This document shows positions 18,064 through 28,483 of a DNA stretch of 42,837 nt, piece by piece; within the stretch, counting starts at the first letter, position 1; each line of letters starts with the position of its first letter. Both the position numbers and the translations under genes were made by a program. The stretch is from the NCBI GenBank assembly GCA_023271515.1, contig JALPXQ010000002.1, positions 1-42,837 of the forward strand, written 5' to 3'. Under the pieces are notes generated by a model. That model was not told the origin of the DNA. It was given only the letters and a program-made list of their open reading frames with translations, and searched no databases. This stretch comes from Dehalococcoidia bacterium. Lineage in GTDB: Bacteria; Chloroflexota; Dehalococcoidia; SZUA-161; SpSt-899.

Positions 18064-19456
18064 CCCATCTCTCCAGCGCAAGCTTATCCATTTCAAGCTG
18101 GACGGGCACCGGGTAGTCTCCGGTAAAACAAGCAAGACAGAAGTTCTCCCTGGGAAGGCCAACTGCCTCGATAAGTCCATCAAGGCTCAGATAGCCCAGG
18201 GAGTCGGCGCCGATCCACTGGCATATTTCAGGAATCGACCTGGTAGCGGCGATAAGCTCGCGGCGGGTCGCCATATCGATCCCGAAAATACAGGGATAGC
18301 GGATGGGCGGGGCACAGATTCTAAGATGGACTTCCCTAGCACCGGCTTTTCGGAGAAGGGCAACTATCCGGGGAGTGGTGGTGCCACGTACAATACTATC
18401 ATCGACCACTACCACGCGCTTTCCGGAGAGCACCTCAGGGATGGGATTGAACTTCAGCCTGACGCCGACGTCGCGCAGGCGCTGGTCGGGTTGGATAAAG
18501 GTGCGCCCCACATATCTACTCTTGAGCAGTCCTTCGCCAAAGGGAATACCTGATGCTTGAGAATACCCTACTGCGGCAGCGGTTGCTGAGTCAGGCACAC
18601 CGATGACCAGGTCGGCATCTACCGGGTGCTCTCGGGAGAGCCCCGCTCCCATTGCCAGCCTGGCCGGATAGAGACGGCGGCCACCAATGGTGCTATCGGG
18701 ACGTGCAAAGTAGATGTACTCGAAGATACAGAGTGCCCTTTCCGCCGAGGGATTGGCCGGGGGGAAACTGTGAAACCCCGATTCGTCAATCAGCACGATC
18801 TCGCCGGGCACGATTTCCCGAGAGACCTGTATGCCCAACTGATCCAGAGCACAACTCTCCGAGGCGATGACCCAGCTACCGTTAAGGGTCCCGAAGCAGA
18901 GGGGCCGAACCCCCAGGGGGTCCCGCACCCCGAGAAGCTGGTCTTTAGTCATGATCACCAGGCTATAGGCACCCTGAAGTCTGGCCATGGCAAACCGGAC
19001 GTTCTCAACCATGGTTTTCCCCGGTGCCGAGGCCAATAGATGAGCGATCACCTCGGAATCGGAGGAGGTGCGAAAAACGTAGCCCTGTCCTTCAAGCTCC
19101 GCCCTGAGGTATGCCGCATTAGTGAGGTTGCCATTGTGGCCCAGGGCTACCTCGCCCAGGGCGCTGGGCCCTACAATAGGCTGGGCGTTAATGACGCAAC
19201 TTGATCCTGTGGTGGAGTAACGATTGTGTCCGATGGCGATACTGCCAGCAAGTCGTTCCAGAGTCTCTTCATCGAATACCTGGGCTACCAATCCCATGTC
19301 GGCATGAAGGCGAATGGACTGGCCGTCGCCGCTGGCAATGCCGGCGCTCTCCTGGCCGCGGTGCTGGAGGGCATGGAGGGCAAAATAGGTAAGCCTTGCC
19401 ACATCCTCACCGGGAGCGTAAATCCCAAAAACGCCGCACGATTCATGCAGAGACAT
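18044..19456 (-). CDS. purF: Amidophosphoribosyltransferase
   Basis: ESCGVFGIYAP; HALQHRGQESAGIA; VVVVDDSIVRGTT; start inferred at MSLHESCG. Confidence 0.95.
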   Translation of the reverse strand: MSLHESCGVFGIYAPGEDVARLTYFALHALQHRGQESAGIASGDGQSIRLHADMGLVAQVFDEETLERLAGSIAIGHNRYSTTGSSCVINAQPIVGPSALGEVALGHNGNLTNAAYLRAELEGQGYVFRTSSDSEVIAHLLASAPGKTMVENVRFAMARLQGAYSLVIMTKDQLLGVRDPLGVRPLCFGTLNGSWVIASESCALDQLGIQVSREIVPGEIVLIDESGFHSFPPANPSAERALCIFEYIYFARPDSTIGGRRLYPARLAMGAGLSREHPVDADLVIGVPDSATAAAVGYSQASGIPFGEGLLKSRYVGRTFIQPDQRLRDVGVRLKFNPIPEVLSGKRVVVVDDSIVRGTTTPRIVALLRKAGAREVHLRICAPPIRYPCIFGIDMATRRELIAATRSIPEICQWIGADSLGYLSLDGLIEAVGLPRENFCLACFTGDYPVPVQLEMDKLALERWDDRTEG

Positions 19457-19638
19457 GTTCGATCCGACGAAGCATTCTATATTATAGTCCGTCTGTTGCC
19501 GAGGGTCAACCGGGCATTCTTGACATGGAACCAGCCATCTGCTAAAGTAGGCTTGCGTTTCAGTTTGACTATCTTTCCCCCAGATAAGCATGGTTGGGCG
19601 GTTTAGAGTGAGTGATAGGGTAAATATGGTTTCATACG

Positions 19639-20994
19639 ATGGGAGTTAGCGAAATGAATGCTAGAGAGATGTTACAAGCAGCGGAGCGTCGGGGCAATTT
19701 CACTACAGCCTCCGGCCTGCCGGTCGAGCGGGTCTATACCCCGGATCAAATCACTGATCCCGATTATCAGGGTGACCTCGGTCTGCCGGGCGAATACCCC
19801 TATCTTTGTGGCATCCATCGCACCGGCTATCGGGGCCGGCTAATGCGCATGTTTGCTGGCTTCGGCACTGCCGAGGAGACCAACGCCCGCTACAAGTATC
19901 TCCTGGAGCATAGACAGACCGGCCTGAGCGTCGCCTTCGACTATGCCACGCTGGACGGTTATGATACCGATCATCCACTGGCCCGAGGTGAATTTGGAAA
20001 GTGTGGGGTGGCGATCTCATCATTGGCCGATATGGAGTTACTATTTGATGGCATTCCGCTGGATCAGGTAACCACCTCCATGACCATCAACGGCGCCGAA
20101 AAACGGGGCATCCCCATGGAGAAGCTCGGTGGAACGATACAAAATGACATCCTCAAGGAATACATGGCCCAGTTCTCATTCATCTTCCCCCCCATGCGCC
20201 TGGTGGTAGATACCATCGAGTCCAGATACCTTCCTTGCTGGAACACCATCAGCATAAGCGGCTATCACATACGAGAGGCCGGGTCCACCGCGGTCCAGGA
20301 GCTGGCATTCACCCTGGCTAATGGGCTTACCTATGTGCAGGCGACGATAGATCGGGGCCTGAAGGTGGATGATTTCGCTCCCAGACTTAGCTTCTTCTTC
20401 AATTCGCACAACGACTTTTTTGAGGAGATCGCCAAGTTCCGCGCCGCCCGGCGCATCTGGGCACGGGAGATGAAGGGACGTTTCGGAGCCCATGGATGAA
20501 GCCCTGGCGCTGCCCTCAGAGAAGGCGGTGCTCATCGCCCTGAGAACGCAGCAGATCATCGCCCACGAAAGTGGGGTGGCCAGTAGTGTCGATCCTCTCG
20601 GCGGCAGCTTCATGGTGGAGGCGCTGACCAACCAAATTGAGGAGAACGGGAAATTGCCGAGGCTGCCTCTCGCTATCAGAGGGAGATCGAAACCAGGGAC
20701 AGGATCATAGTTGGAATAAACGAATACGAACTCGATGAGCCCGTAGCCATCCCTATCCTGAAGATGGATGAGGAAGGTGAGCGGAGACAGATATCCAGAC
20801 TGAATCGTGTCAGGCGGGAGAGAAGCAACAAGGAGGTTCAGCGTGCCCGGACAGAGCTCAGGAGAGCAGCTCAGGGAACGGAAAACCTTATGCCCTACAT
20901 CCTGGATGCGGTAAGGGCCTATGCCACACTTGAGGAGATATGTGACACCCTGAGGGATGTCTTTGGGGAATACGAAGCATATTCTGCATTTTGA
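19639..20994 (+). pseudogene. Methylmalonyl-CoA mutase large (alpha) subunit with two internal deletions/frame changes
   Basis: MCM N-terminal to [14 protein letters not shown], jump to [52 protein letters not shown], jump to [28 protein letters not shown]...YATLEEICDTLRDVFGEYE. Confidence 0.88.
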
Positions 20995-21007
20995 GCAAGG
21001 AGGAAAG

Positions 21008-22099
21008 ATGATCACACTGAGCGTAATCAAGGCCGACATCGGAGGTTACGTCGGACACTCCAGTATGCACCCTGATCTCATTGCCAGGGCTCAGGAATAT
21101 ATGGAGAAGGCTAAAGGGCAGGGGCTGTTGGTTGACTTTCACGTAACCAGGTGCGGGGATGACCTTCAGCTCATCATGACTCATGAGCAGGGCGAGGGAA
21201 GTGAGCGCATTCACAAGCTGGCCTGGGATATCTTTTTGGCCTGCACCGATGTTGCCAAGAAGTTGAAGCTCCACGGAGCGGGACAGGACATGTTGAGCGA
21301 TGCCTTCTCCGGCAACATAAAAGGCATGGGACCAGGTGTGGCGGAGATGCAGTTCGAGGAACGCGGCTCCGAACCTGTTCTGGTGTTCATGGCCGATAAG
21401 ACCTCATCCGGGGCCTGGAATATGCCTCTCTATAAGATGTTTGCCGATCCCTTCAACACCATCGGGCTGGTCATCGCCGAGAACATGCACTCCGGCTTCT
21501 CCTTTGAGGTGCACGATGTGAAGGAGCACCGCAAGGTGGTCTTCAATGCCCCTGAGGAGATATACGACATGCTGGTGCTCATCGGAGCACCTTCGCGTTA
21601 TGCGGTAAAGTGCGTTCGCCATCGCCCATCAGGGGAGATCGCCGCCGTCTCATCCACCGACAAATTGTACAAGATGGCCGGCAGGTATGTGGGAAAGGAT
21701 GACCCGGTGCTCATCGTTCGCTCCCAGGGGGAATTCCCGGCTGTCGGCGAGGTGCTTGAACCATTTGCTATGCCTCAGATGGTACAGGGATGGATGCGAG
21801 GGTCGCACCACGGCCCGCTTATGCCGTGTTCTATCTCAGAATCAAACCCCACCAGATTCGATGGACCCCCTCGCGTGGTGTGTGCCGGATTCCAGCTGGT
21901 AGGGGGCAAACTCATCGGTCCCCGGGATATGTTCGACGACCCCAGCTTTGATGAGGCCTGGCACCAGGCTAACCTGGCCGCGGAATACCTGCGACGCCAC
22001 GGTCCGTTCGAGCCACATCGTTTGCCGCTGGAGGAGATGGAATACACCACCATGCCTCAGGTGATGAAGAAGCTCGAGGGGAGGTTCTCGCCTCTCTAA
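21008..22099 (+). CDS. Bifunctional fructose-1,6-bisphosphate aldolase/phosphatase
   Basis: ITLSVIKADIGGYVGHSSMHPDL...DMLSDAFSGNIKGMGPGVAEM...DKTSSGAWNMPLYKMFADPFNTIGLVI. Confidence 0.93.
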   Translation: MITLSVIKADIGGYVGHSSMHPDLIARAQEYMEKAKGQGLLVDFHVTRCGDDLQLIMTHEQGEGSERIHKLAWDIFLACTDVAKKLKLHGAGQDMLSDAFSGNIKGMGPGVAEMQFEERGSEPVLVFMADKTSSGAWNMPLYKMFADPFNTIGLVIAENMHSGFSFEVHDVKEHRKVVFNAPEEIYDMLVLIGAPSRYAVKCVRHRPSGEIAAVSSTDKLYKMAGRYVGKDDPVLIVRSQGEFPAVGEVLEPFAMPQMVQGWMRGSHHGPLMPCSISESNPTRFDGPPRVVCAGFQLVGGKLIGPRDMFDDPSFDEAWHQANLAAEYLRRHGPFEPHRLPLEEMEYTTMPQVMKKLEGRFSPL

Positions 22100-22699
22100 A
22101 TGCCAAAGCTTCTGCTTGCCACCAACAATCAGGGAAAGATCCGAGAGTTGGCCTTTCTGATCTCGAGCAAAGCCTGGGAGCTTACCACTCCGGCCCGGGA
22201 AGGTATAGACATCCATGTTCAGGAGACCGGCAAGACATTTGAGGAGAATGCCGCCATCAAGGCATTAGCCTATGCCAAAGCGGCTAACCTGGTTGCTATC
22301 GCCGATGATTCCGGATTGGAGGTTGAGGCGTTGAATGGAGAACCCGGGGTGCTCTCGGCTCGCTACGCCGGTGAAGGGGCCTCGGACAGGGAGAGGGTCG
22401 ATCATCTCCTGGCCAAGCTTGCCGGTGTGCCCTGGGAGAAGCGGTCAGCTCGTTTCAGGTGTGTCATTGCCATAGCTACGCCTGAGGGTGAGGTGGAGCT
22501 TTGCTCGGGCGAGTGCCGGGGATTTATTGCTCTTGAGAGCAGGGGCGAGAATGGCTTTGGATACGACCCTATTTTTTACCTGCCGGAATTCGGCAAGACA
22601 ATGGCCGAACTCAGCTTCGAAGAGAAGAACGGGGTGAGCCACCGGGGAAAGGCAGCAAGGGAAGCGCGGCTGGTACTGGAGCGCTTATCGAGAAAATGA
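22100..22699 (+). CDS. rdgB: XTP/dITP diphosphatase (HAM1 family)
   Basis: LLATNNQGKIRE; ADDSGLEVEALNGEPGVLSARYAGEGASD; GENGFGYDPIFYLPEFGKTMAEL. Confidence 0.95.
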   Translation: MPKLLLATNNQGKIRELAFLISSKAWELTTPAREGIDIHVQETGKTFEENAAIKALAYAKAANLVAIADDSGLEVEALNGEPGVLSARYAGEGASDRERVDHLLAKLAGVPWEKRSARFRCVIAIATPEGEVELCSGECRGFIALESRGENGFGYDPIFYLPEFGKTMAELSFEEKNGVSHRGKAAREARLVLERLSRK

Positions 22700-23667
22700 C
22701 GGGACTCTCCGATAATCATCCCATAAACTACCTGCGCATATCGGTTACCGACCGATGCAATCTGCGCTGTGCCTATTGTATGCCGCTTGAGGGAGTTGCC
22801 CCACTGCCGCATGATGAGATCCTTAGCTACGAAGAGATATCCCTCGTGGCCAGGGCAGCCTCCGAGCTGGGCATCAGCAAGGTGCGGCTTACCGGGGGTG
22901 AGCCGCTGGTGCGGGCGCATTTGAGCAGTCTCATCGGAATGTTAGCTCGGATCGAGGGAATCGACGACCTCTCTCTCACAACAAATGGTGTGCTCTTAAG
23001 TCGCTATGCCCGGGAACTCAAGGCGGCGGGTCTGAAGCGAGTGAATATAAGCCTCGATTCCCTCCAACCGGATAGGTTCAAGCAGATAACTAGAATTGGC
23101 AAACTTGAGGATACGCTCCTGGGGATAGAGGCAGCCCGGGCAGCAGGACTTCACCCGATAAAGATTAACATGGTGGTAATGCGCGGAGTAAACGATGATG
23201 AAATAGCCGATTTCGCTCACCTGACCAGGGAAAATGGATGGCATGTGCGATTTATCGAGTTCATGCCTATCGGGGGACAGAAGCAAGAGGGAAAGTTTGT
23301 GCCTATTTCGGAGATCATGGAGCGCATCGAGCCCCTGGGAGTTCTTAAACCACACTCACTCGATGGGAACGGGCCGGCAAGATATTTTCACTTGCCCCAT
23401 GCGAAGGGTACCATCGGATTTATAAGTCCGGTCAGCGAGCACTTTTGCTTCAAGTGCAACCGTCTGCGGCTCACTGCGGAGGGGAAGCTTCGCCCCTGCC
23501 TTCTTTCTGATGAAGAAATGGATCTCCGCGAGCCACTTCGTCGCGGGGCCTCGGCTGATGAACTGAAACGCTTGATTAAGCAGGCTACCGAAGCCAAGCC
23601 AGAAGGTCACAAACTTGACAGCGGCACCACGGCAAGGAGCAGGTCTATGTGCCAGATCGGGGGCTAA
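22696..23667 (+). CDS. moaA: GTP 3',8-cyclase
   Basis: [29 protein letters not shown]-terminal [19 protein letters not shown] and MCQIGG. Confidence 0.94.
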   Translation: MTGLSDNHPINYLRISVTDRCNLRCAYCMPLEGVAPLPHDEILSYEEISLVARAASELGISKVRLTGGEPLVRAHLSSLIGMLARIEGIDDLSLTTNGVLLSRYARELKAAGLKRVNISLDSLQPDRFKQITRIGKLEDTLLGIEAARAAGLHPIKINMVVMRGVNDDEIADFAHLTRENGWHVRFIEFMPIGGQKQEGKFVPISEIMERIEPLGVLKPHSLDGNGPARYFHLPHAKGTIGFISPVSEHFCFKCNRLRLTAEGKLRPCLLSDEEMDLREPLRRGASADELKRLIKQATEAKPEGHKLDSGTTARSRSMCQIGG

Positions 23668-23671
23668 AGCA

Positions 23672-24538
23672 ATGATCAATATCTATACCGATGGTTCATG
23701 CTCGGGCAATCCCGGTCGTGGGGGCTGGGCAGCGATAGTGGTGCAGGATGGCCGGCAGGTGGAGCTCAAGGGGAGTGTGGAGAGGACGACTTCCAATCGA
23801 ATGGAGCTCACTGCGGCAATTGAAGGACTAACCCACGTCCCCGAGGGTTCTGAGGTCAGCATTCATAGCGACAGCGAATACCTGGTCAACACGATGACTC
23901 GCAACTGGAAACGCCGTGCCAACCTCGACCTCTGGCAAAGGCTCGATGAACTAAAGGCGACCCGTAAGGTGAAGTGGATTTGGGTCGAGGGACACTCCAG
24001 CCATCCCGGGAATGAAAGGGCCAACAGACTGGCAATGGAGATGTCTGCTTACAAGAATCCTCGCAAGAGGCCGACCCATTTCAATTCCTCCGGTCAAGTC
24101 CATATGGTGGATATCTCCGACAAACAGATCACCCAGCGGGCGGCCGTAGCTAAAGGCGTGGTGAAAATGAATCCTTCCACTCTGGAGTTGATCGAGCAGG
24201 GGCAAGCGGCCAAGGGCGATGTGCTCGCTGTGGCGCAGATGGCGGGTATCATGGCGGCCAAGAAAACATCGGAATTGATACCATTATGTCATCCATTGCG
24301 CCTCGGAAGCGTGGCGGTGGAATTCCAGCTGGATAGGGAAGGAAGCATGGTAGAGATTACTGCTACAGTCAGGGCAGCAGAAAGGACCGGCGTGGAAATG
24401 GAGGCGCTCACCGCGGTAGCGGGGAGCGCCCTGACCATCTACGATATGTGCAAGGCGGTAGATCGAGGGATGATGATCGAAGGAATCCGGCTTGTTAGAA
24501 AGAGTGGAGGCAAGAGTGGGACAATCACCCTTGAGTGA
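23672..24538 (+). CDS. RNase HI domain fused to MoaC
   Basis: [21 protein letters not shown]...[11 protein letters not shown]...HSDSEYLV...[18 protein letters not shown] then [16 protein letters not shown]...LIPLCHPL...[22 protein letters not shown]. Confidence 0.92.
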   Translation: MINIYTDGSCSGNPGRGGWAAIVVQDGRQVELKGSVERTTSNRMELTAAIEGLTHVPEGSEVSIHSDSEYLVNTMTRNWKRRANLDLWQRLDELKATRKVKWIWVEGHSSHPGNERANRLAMEMSAYKNPRKRPTHFNSSGQVHMVDISDKQITQRAAVAKGVVKMNPSTLELIEQGQAAKGDVLAVAQMAGIMAAKKTSELIPLCHPLRLGSVAVEFQLDREGSMVEITATVRAAERTGVEMEALTAVAGSALTIYDMCKAVDRGMMIEGIRLVRKSGGKSGTITLE

Positions 24539-24542
24539 GGGG

Positions 24543-25385
24543 ATGAAGGTCGCTTTGACGATCCCGGCAATGAAAGAGATCAGAGGAGAGCTGCCGGAGC
24601 CGGTGGGCTTCGTCCCCACCATGGGCTATCTTCACGAAGGGCATCTGTCCCTGGTTCGTCGGGCGCGGGGGGAAAATAGAAGTGTGGCCGTCAGCATATT
24701 CGTCAATCCTACCCAGTTCGGCCCACAGGAGGATTTCGAGACCTATCCACGTGATACCGAGCGAGACCTGACTTTGCTGCGCGGAGAAGGAACCGATGTT
24801 GTCTTCCTGCCGGAGGCAGAAGAGATGTACCCCGCGGATTTCAATTCATGGATTGTAGTCGAAGGGATGACCGAGATGCTGGAGGGTGCTTCACGCCCCG
24901 GCCACTTCCGGGGAGTCGCTACCATAGTAGCCAAGCTCCTCAATATCGTTCAGCCCAACAGGGCCTACTTCGGACAGAAGGATGCCCAGCAAGCCCTGGT
25001 CATCAAGAAGATGGTGGCCGATCTCAATATGAATCCGCAGATCATAGTCGCTCCTACAGTCCGCGAGCCTGACGGACTGGCGATGAGCAGTCGCAATATC
25101 TATCTCAACCCCGAGGAACGTCAGGCTGCCCTGGTGCTGTGGAAATCCCTTAGCCTGGCACAGCAGCTTCGGTCCGGTGGTGAGAAAAGTGCAGATCGCA
25201 TTCGCCGGCAGATGATTGCCCTTATCGAGGGTGAGCCCAGAGCGCTGATTGATTATGTCAGCATTGCTGACCCCGGGTCCTTGCGGGAACTTGATGAAAT
25301 AGATTCCCCTGCCCTGGTATCCCTGGCGGTTTGGATCGGGAAGACCCGGCTCATCGACAACGTGATCCTGGGGGGTGCGGCTTGA
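24543..25385 (+). CDS. panC: Pantoate-beta-alanine ligase
   Basis: GFVPTMGYLHEGHLSLVRRA; VSIFVNPTQFGPQEDF; YFGQKDAQQ; DGLAMSSRN. Confidence 0.94.
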   Translation: MKVALTIPAMKEIRGELPEPVGFVPTMGYLHEGHLSLVRRARGENRSVAVSIFVNPTQFGPQEDFETYPRDTERDLTLLRGEGTDVVFLPEAEEMYPADFNSWIVVEGMTEMLEGASRPGHFRGVATIVAKLLNIVQPNRAYFGQKDAQQALVIKKMVADLNMNPQIIVAPTVREPDGLAMSSRNIYLNPEERQAALVLWKSLSLAQQLRSGGEKSADRIRRQMIALIEGEPRALIDYVSIADPGSLRELDEIDSPALVSLAVWIGKTRLIDNVILGGAA

Positions 25386-26206
25386 AAATCCTGGTATCCA
25401 ACGACGATGGTATCTATGCCAGGGGACTCTGGGCTCTGGTAAGGGCACTCAAAGGGGTGGGCGAAGTCATAGTGGTGGCTCCTGACCGCCAGCAGAGTGC
25501 GGTGGGAACCTCGGTTACCCTTCATTACCCACTGAGGGTCAAGAAGGCGAAATCCCCATTAAGCGGGGTAGAGGCCTATTCGGTCGAAGGAACACCGGCC
25601 GATAGCGTGATCCTGGGCTTGCAGATGCTGGCAAAGGACGATGTTGACCTGGTCATCTCCGGAATTAACGAAGGGCTGAATTTAGGCAACGATGTTTTCA
25701 TCTCCGGGACGGTCGGTGCTGCTCTTCAGGGATACTTCTACGATATTCCTGCCATTGCCATCTCCGCTGCCCTGGTAGAGAATAAGGTGCGGTTCGATAC
25801 CGCTGCCAGGATAGGAGCATTGCTGGCAAAGAAGGTTGAGCAGAAGGATTTGCTCCCCGGAATCCTCCTCAACGTAAACCTGCCCCACTTGCCCCTCAGG
25901 AAGATTCAGGGAATTGAGGCAACGAGGCTCGGCCGCAGAAGCTACCGGGATGACATCAAGAAGGGGAACGACGGCAGAAGGGACTATTATTGGATCGTGC
26001 GCAGCGAACCTGAACGGGGTGAGGAGAAGGGAACCGATATATGGGCCGTACGGCACGACAAGATCTCGATCACCATGCTTCGAGGCAACCTGGCCAATTC
26101 GAGCCGGATGAGTCACCTGGAAAGCTTGTGTTCCTCACTCTTTGCGGAACTTGGCTACGCAGGTTCAAAGTTCCGGGGTTCACGGTTCACAGTTCGCAGT
26201 CACTAG
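25382..26206 (+). CDS. surE: 5'/3'-nucleotidase SurE
   Basis: TTG start KILVSNDDGIYARGL; GTPADSV; SGINEGLNLGNDVFISGTVGAA; last ~14 residues encoded by a heptad repeat. Confidence 0.94.
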   Translation: MKILVSNDDGIYARGLWALVRALKGVGEVIVVAPDRQQSAVGTSVTLHYPLRVKKAKSPLSGVEAYSVEGTPADSVILGLQMLAKDDVDLVISGINEGLNLGNDVFISGTVGAALQGYFYDIPAIAISAALVENKVRFDTAARIGALLAKKVEQKDLLPGILLNVNLPHLPLRKIQGIEATRLGRRSYRDDIKKGNDGRRDYYWIVRSEPERGEEKGTDIWAVRHDKISITMLRGNLANSSRMSHLESLCSSLFAELGYAGSKFRGSRFTVRSH

Positions 26207-26260
26207 TCACTAGTCACCAGTCACTAGTCACCTTTCACTCAGCCCTCAGCCTTCAGCCTT
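26162..26260 (+). repeat. Heptad array passing through three heptad families
   Basis: GGTTCAA|AGTTCCG|g|GGTTCAC|GGTTCAC|AGTTCGC|AGTCACT|AGTCACT|AGTCACC|AGTCACT|AGTCACC|TTTCACT|CAGCCCT|CAGCCTT|CAGCCTT. Confidence 0.92.
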
Positions 26261-26266
26261 AATTGC

Positions 26267-26296
26267 TTGACTCGACGATACGTCTTTTGCTAACAT
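26267..26296 (+). promoter_or_regulatory. Promoter of tRNA-Ala
   Basis: TTGACT-18 nt-TAACAT immediately upstream. Confidence 0.55.
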
Positions 26297-26307
26297 TAAA
26301 GAGCCTG

Positions 26308-26380
26308 GGGGATATAGCTCAATTGGGAGAGCGCGGCGTTCGCATCGCCGAGGTTGGGGGTTCGAGTCCCCCTATCTCCA
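26308..26380 (+). tRNA. tRNA-Ala(CGC)
   Basis: Cloverleaf GGGGATA/TATCTCC acceptor with G3-U70, anticodon loop TTCGCAT, T arm GGGGGTTCGAGTCCCCC. Confidence 0.93.
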
Positions 26381-26546
26381 GACCCGGCACCCACGATAAA
26401 CACTAGGGGTGGGGTGAGAGGAGGTCCCATCGAAGGCGATCTCAGCAGGATGATTTTTGTAAACAGAACGGAATCTCCAAGGTCTCCGGGAATCACTGCT
26501 ACGAAATGCTCCTCGGGAGCGAACGATCGGTAGTCCCACCCCTCCA

Positions 26547-26595
26547 CTGACTGCTGGCTGATTGCTGAAATCTGAGGACTGAGAGTTTACGAGGT
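26547..26595 (+). repeat. Heptad array of the TCAGCnn family (reverse orientation)
   Basis: CTGACTG|CTGGCTG|ATTGCTG|AAATCTG|AGGACTG|AGAGTTT; reverse strand TCAGTCC|TCAGATT|TCAGCAA|TCAGCCA. Confidence 0.7.
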
Positions 26596-26599
26596 CTGG

Positions 26600-27454
26600 T
26601 TGAACGTCTTACCTGACGACCTCTGGCTGGAGGTGAACCGGGGACAAACCGTCTGGGAGGCGCTGCAAAATGAGGACGTGGAGCTCGAGGGGGACTGCGG
26701 CGGACTGGGAAAATGTGGCAAGTGCAAAGTGAGAATCCTCTCGTCCACAGGTCCTCCGTCACAAGAATCAGTGGAACTCCTCGATGAGGACGAACTCAAA
26801 GGGGGCATTCACCTTGCTTGCCGTACCGAGGTCAACGAGGATACGGTGGTCTACTTCGGAGAATCCGATCCCGGTCGGGAATATGTCCAGATTCTGAAGA
26901 CCGGCCATCGGCCGCTTTTTCATTTGAATCCCCTGGTAGATCAGCGGCCTGTCACATTGCTTTCCAGCCATCGGGATGAGGGGTTTTCCGATCTCGACCG
27001 GATCAAACTAGCCAGGGGTCCGGATTATGAACACATGAAGGCCTCGCTACACTGTCTTCGCACGTTACCTCAAATGTTGCAGGAAACCCAGTCAAGGGAT
27101 ATGAACCTCATCATCAAGCAGCTTCTGCAAGTAGGTGGGCTGGATCCAAATGACATCTTCGTGGCGGTTGCCGCGGGGCACACCACCATGCAGCACCTTT
27201 TTCTGAGATTGAATCCGCTGGGGATCGCCGAAGCGCCCTTCGCTCCCGTTTTGACCGATGGACTGACTGTAAAAGCGACGGATGTGGACCTGCGATTACA
27301 TCCGGAGGCCCTGCTTTATATGATACCGGTGAAATCCGGCTATATCGGTGGTGACCTGATCAGCGTCATGCTGGCTTCCGGGGTAGCTGAACAGGGGAAC
27401 CTTATTCCACGACGCTTATCTTTCCCTTTGGTTCCGCTACTATTTCTCCAATGA
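26600..27454 (+). pseudogene. RACo-like 2Fe-2S/ASKHA corrinoid-protein reductive activator, internally deleted and 3' truncated
   Basis: LEGDCGGLGKCGKCKVRI ferredoxin motif; LHCLRTLPQMLQETQSRDM joined to NLIIKQLLQVGGLDPNDIFVAVAAGHTTMQHLFLRLNP; ORF then runs antisense into selD. Confidence 0.7.
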
Positions 27455-28448
27455 TGGCTGCCTCTCTGTGGTCGGTATAGTGCAGCTTCTCAAGCAACAC
27501 TTTCGCCTTCTCCGGGGAAGTGGAGATCAGCAGCCCTCCCGAGGTCTGAGGATCGAAGAGAATGTCCGGTGCCCACTGAGGGACACCAGCGGCAAATTCC
27601 ACCATGGCAGCGCGAAAGGCCTTATTGCGAAATGCCCCACCGGGCACAACTCCCATTCGGGCGAATTCGATGGACCCGGCAAAGATGGGAACCGCGGAGT
27701 AAGAGATCTCTATTCCAATGGAGTTGTTCTGAACCATCTCGCAGGCGTGGCCCAAAAGTCCGAAGCCGGTTACGTCGGTGCAGGCGTGGACCCCCACCTC
27801 CTGCATCAACTGGGAGGCTCGTCTATTTAAAGCAGCCATCTGCTCGGTAACCATGCCTATGGCCTTCTCATCGGCCATGCCTGCCTTAATTGCCGTATTG
27901 ATAATACCCGTGCCCAGTGGCTTGGTAAGTATCAGGCTATCGCCGGGCACTGCCCCCGAATTGAGCACGATCTTGCACGGATGGATTACCCCGGTAACGG
28001 AGAGGCCGTACTTGAGTTCGGGGTCGTCCACGCTATGCCCTCCCACCAGGGTCACCTCCGCCTCGTGGAGCTTATCCATCCCTCCACGCAGAATGTCCCT
28101 CAAAATGGCTAGGTCCATCGATCTGCTGGGGAAACAGACGAGGTTCATTGCCGTGACTGGCTTGCCGCCCATGGCGTACACATCGCCCAGGGCATTGGCG
28201 GCAGCGATGCGGCCGAAGTCGTAGGGATTATCGACGACGGGCGTGAAGAAATCGACGGTCTGGATGATGGCCAGATCGTCGGTTAGCCGGTAGACGCCGG
28301 CATCATCAAGGCTATCGAATCCCACAATCAAGTTGGGATCGTGGGGGATTTCCAGGCCACGCAACGCCTTGTCCAGGTCCCCTGGACTGAGCTTGGCGGC
28401 TCAGCCGGCGCCGCTGACGGATTCGGTTAGACGAAGGACTTTATCCAT
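27402..28448 (-). CDS. selD: Selenide, water dikinase, putative selenoprotein (in-frame UGA at 28401-28403)
   Basis: Reverse strand MDKVLRLTESVSGAG(U)AAKLSPGDLDKALRGLEIPHDPNLIVG...; UGA at the catalytic Cys/Sec position; rest of SelD intact. Confidence 0.92.
28371..28387 (-). promoter_or_regulatory. Candidate bacterial SECIS hairpin
   Basis: GTCCAGG-GGA-CCTGGAC starting 13 nt after UGA; G-rich apical loop 21-23 nt after UGA. Confidence 0.65.
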
Positions 28449-28483
28449 TTTTCTCTCCAAAAGGTCGATAAGCGCCTATTCAG

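Noticed and set aside
20176-21039. 287-aa minus ORF
   Set aside because: Antisense to methylmalonyl-CoA mutase pseudogene; no recognisable domain.
26296-26547. 83-aa minus ORF (GTRTPNLGDANAALSQLSYIPQ)
   Set aside because: Antisense translation of tRNA-Ala; well-known annotation artefact.
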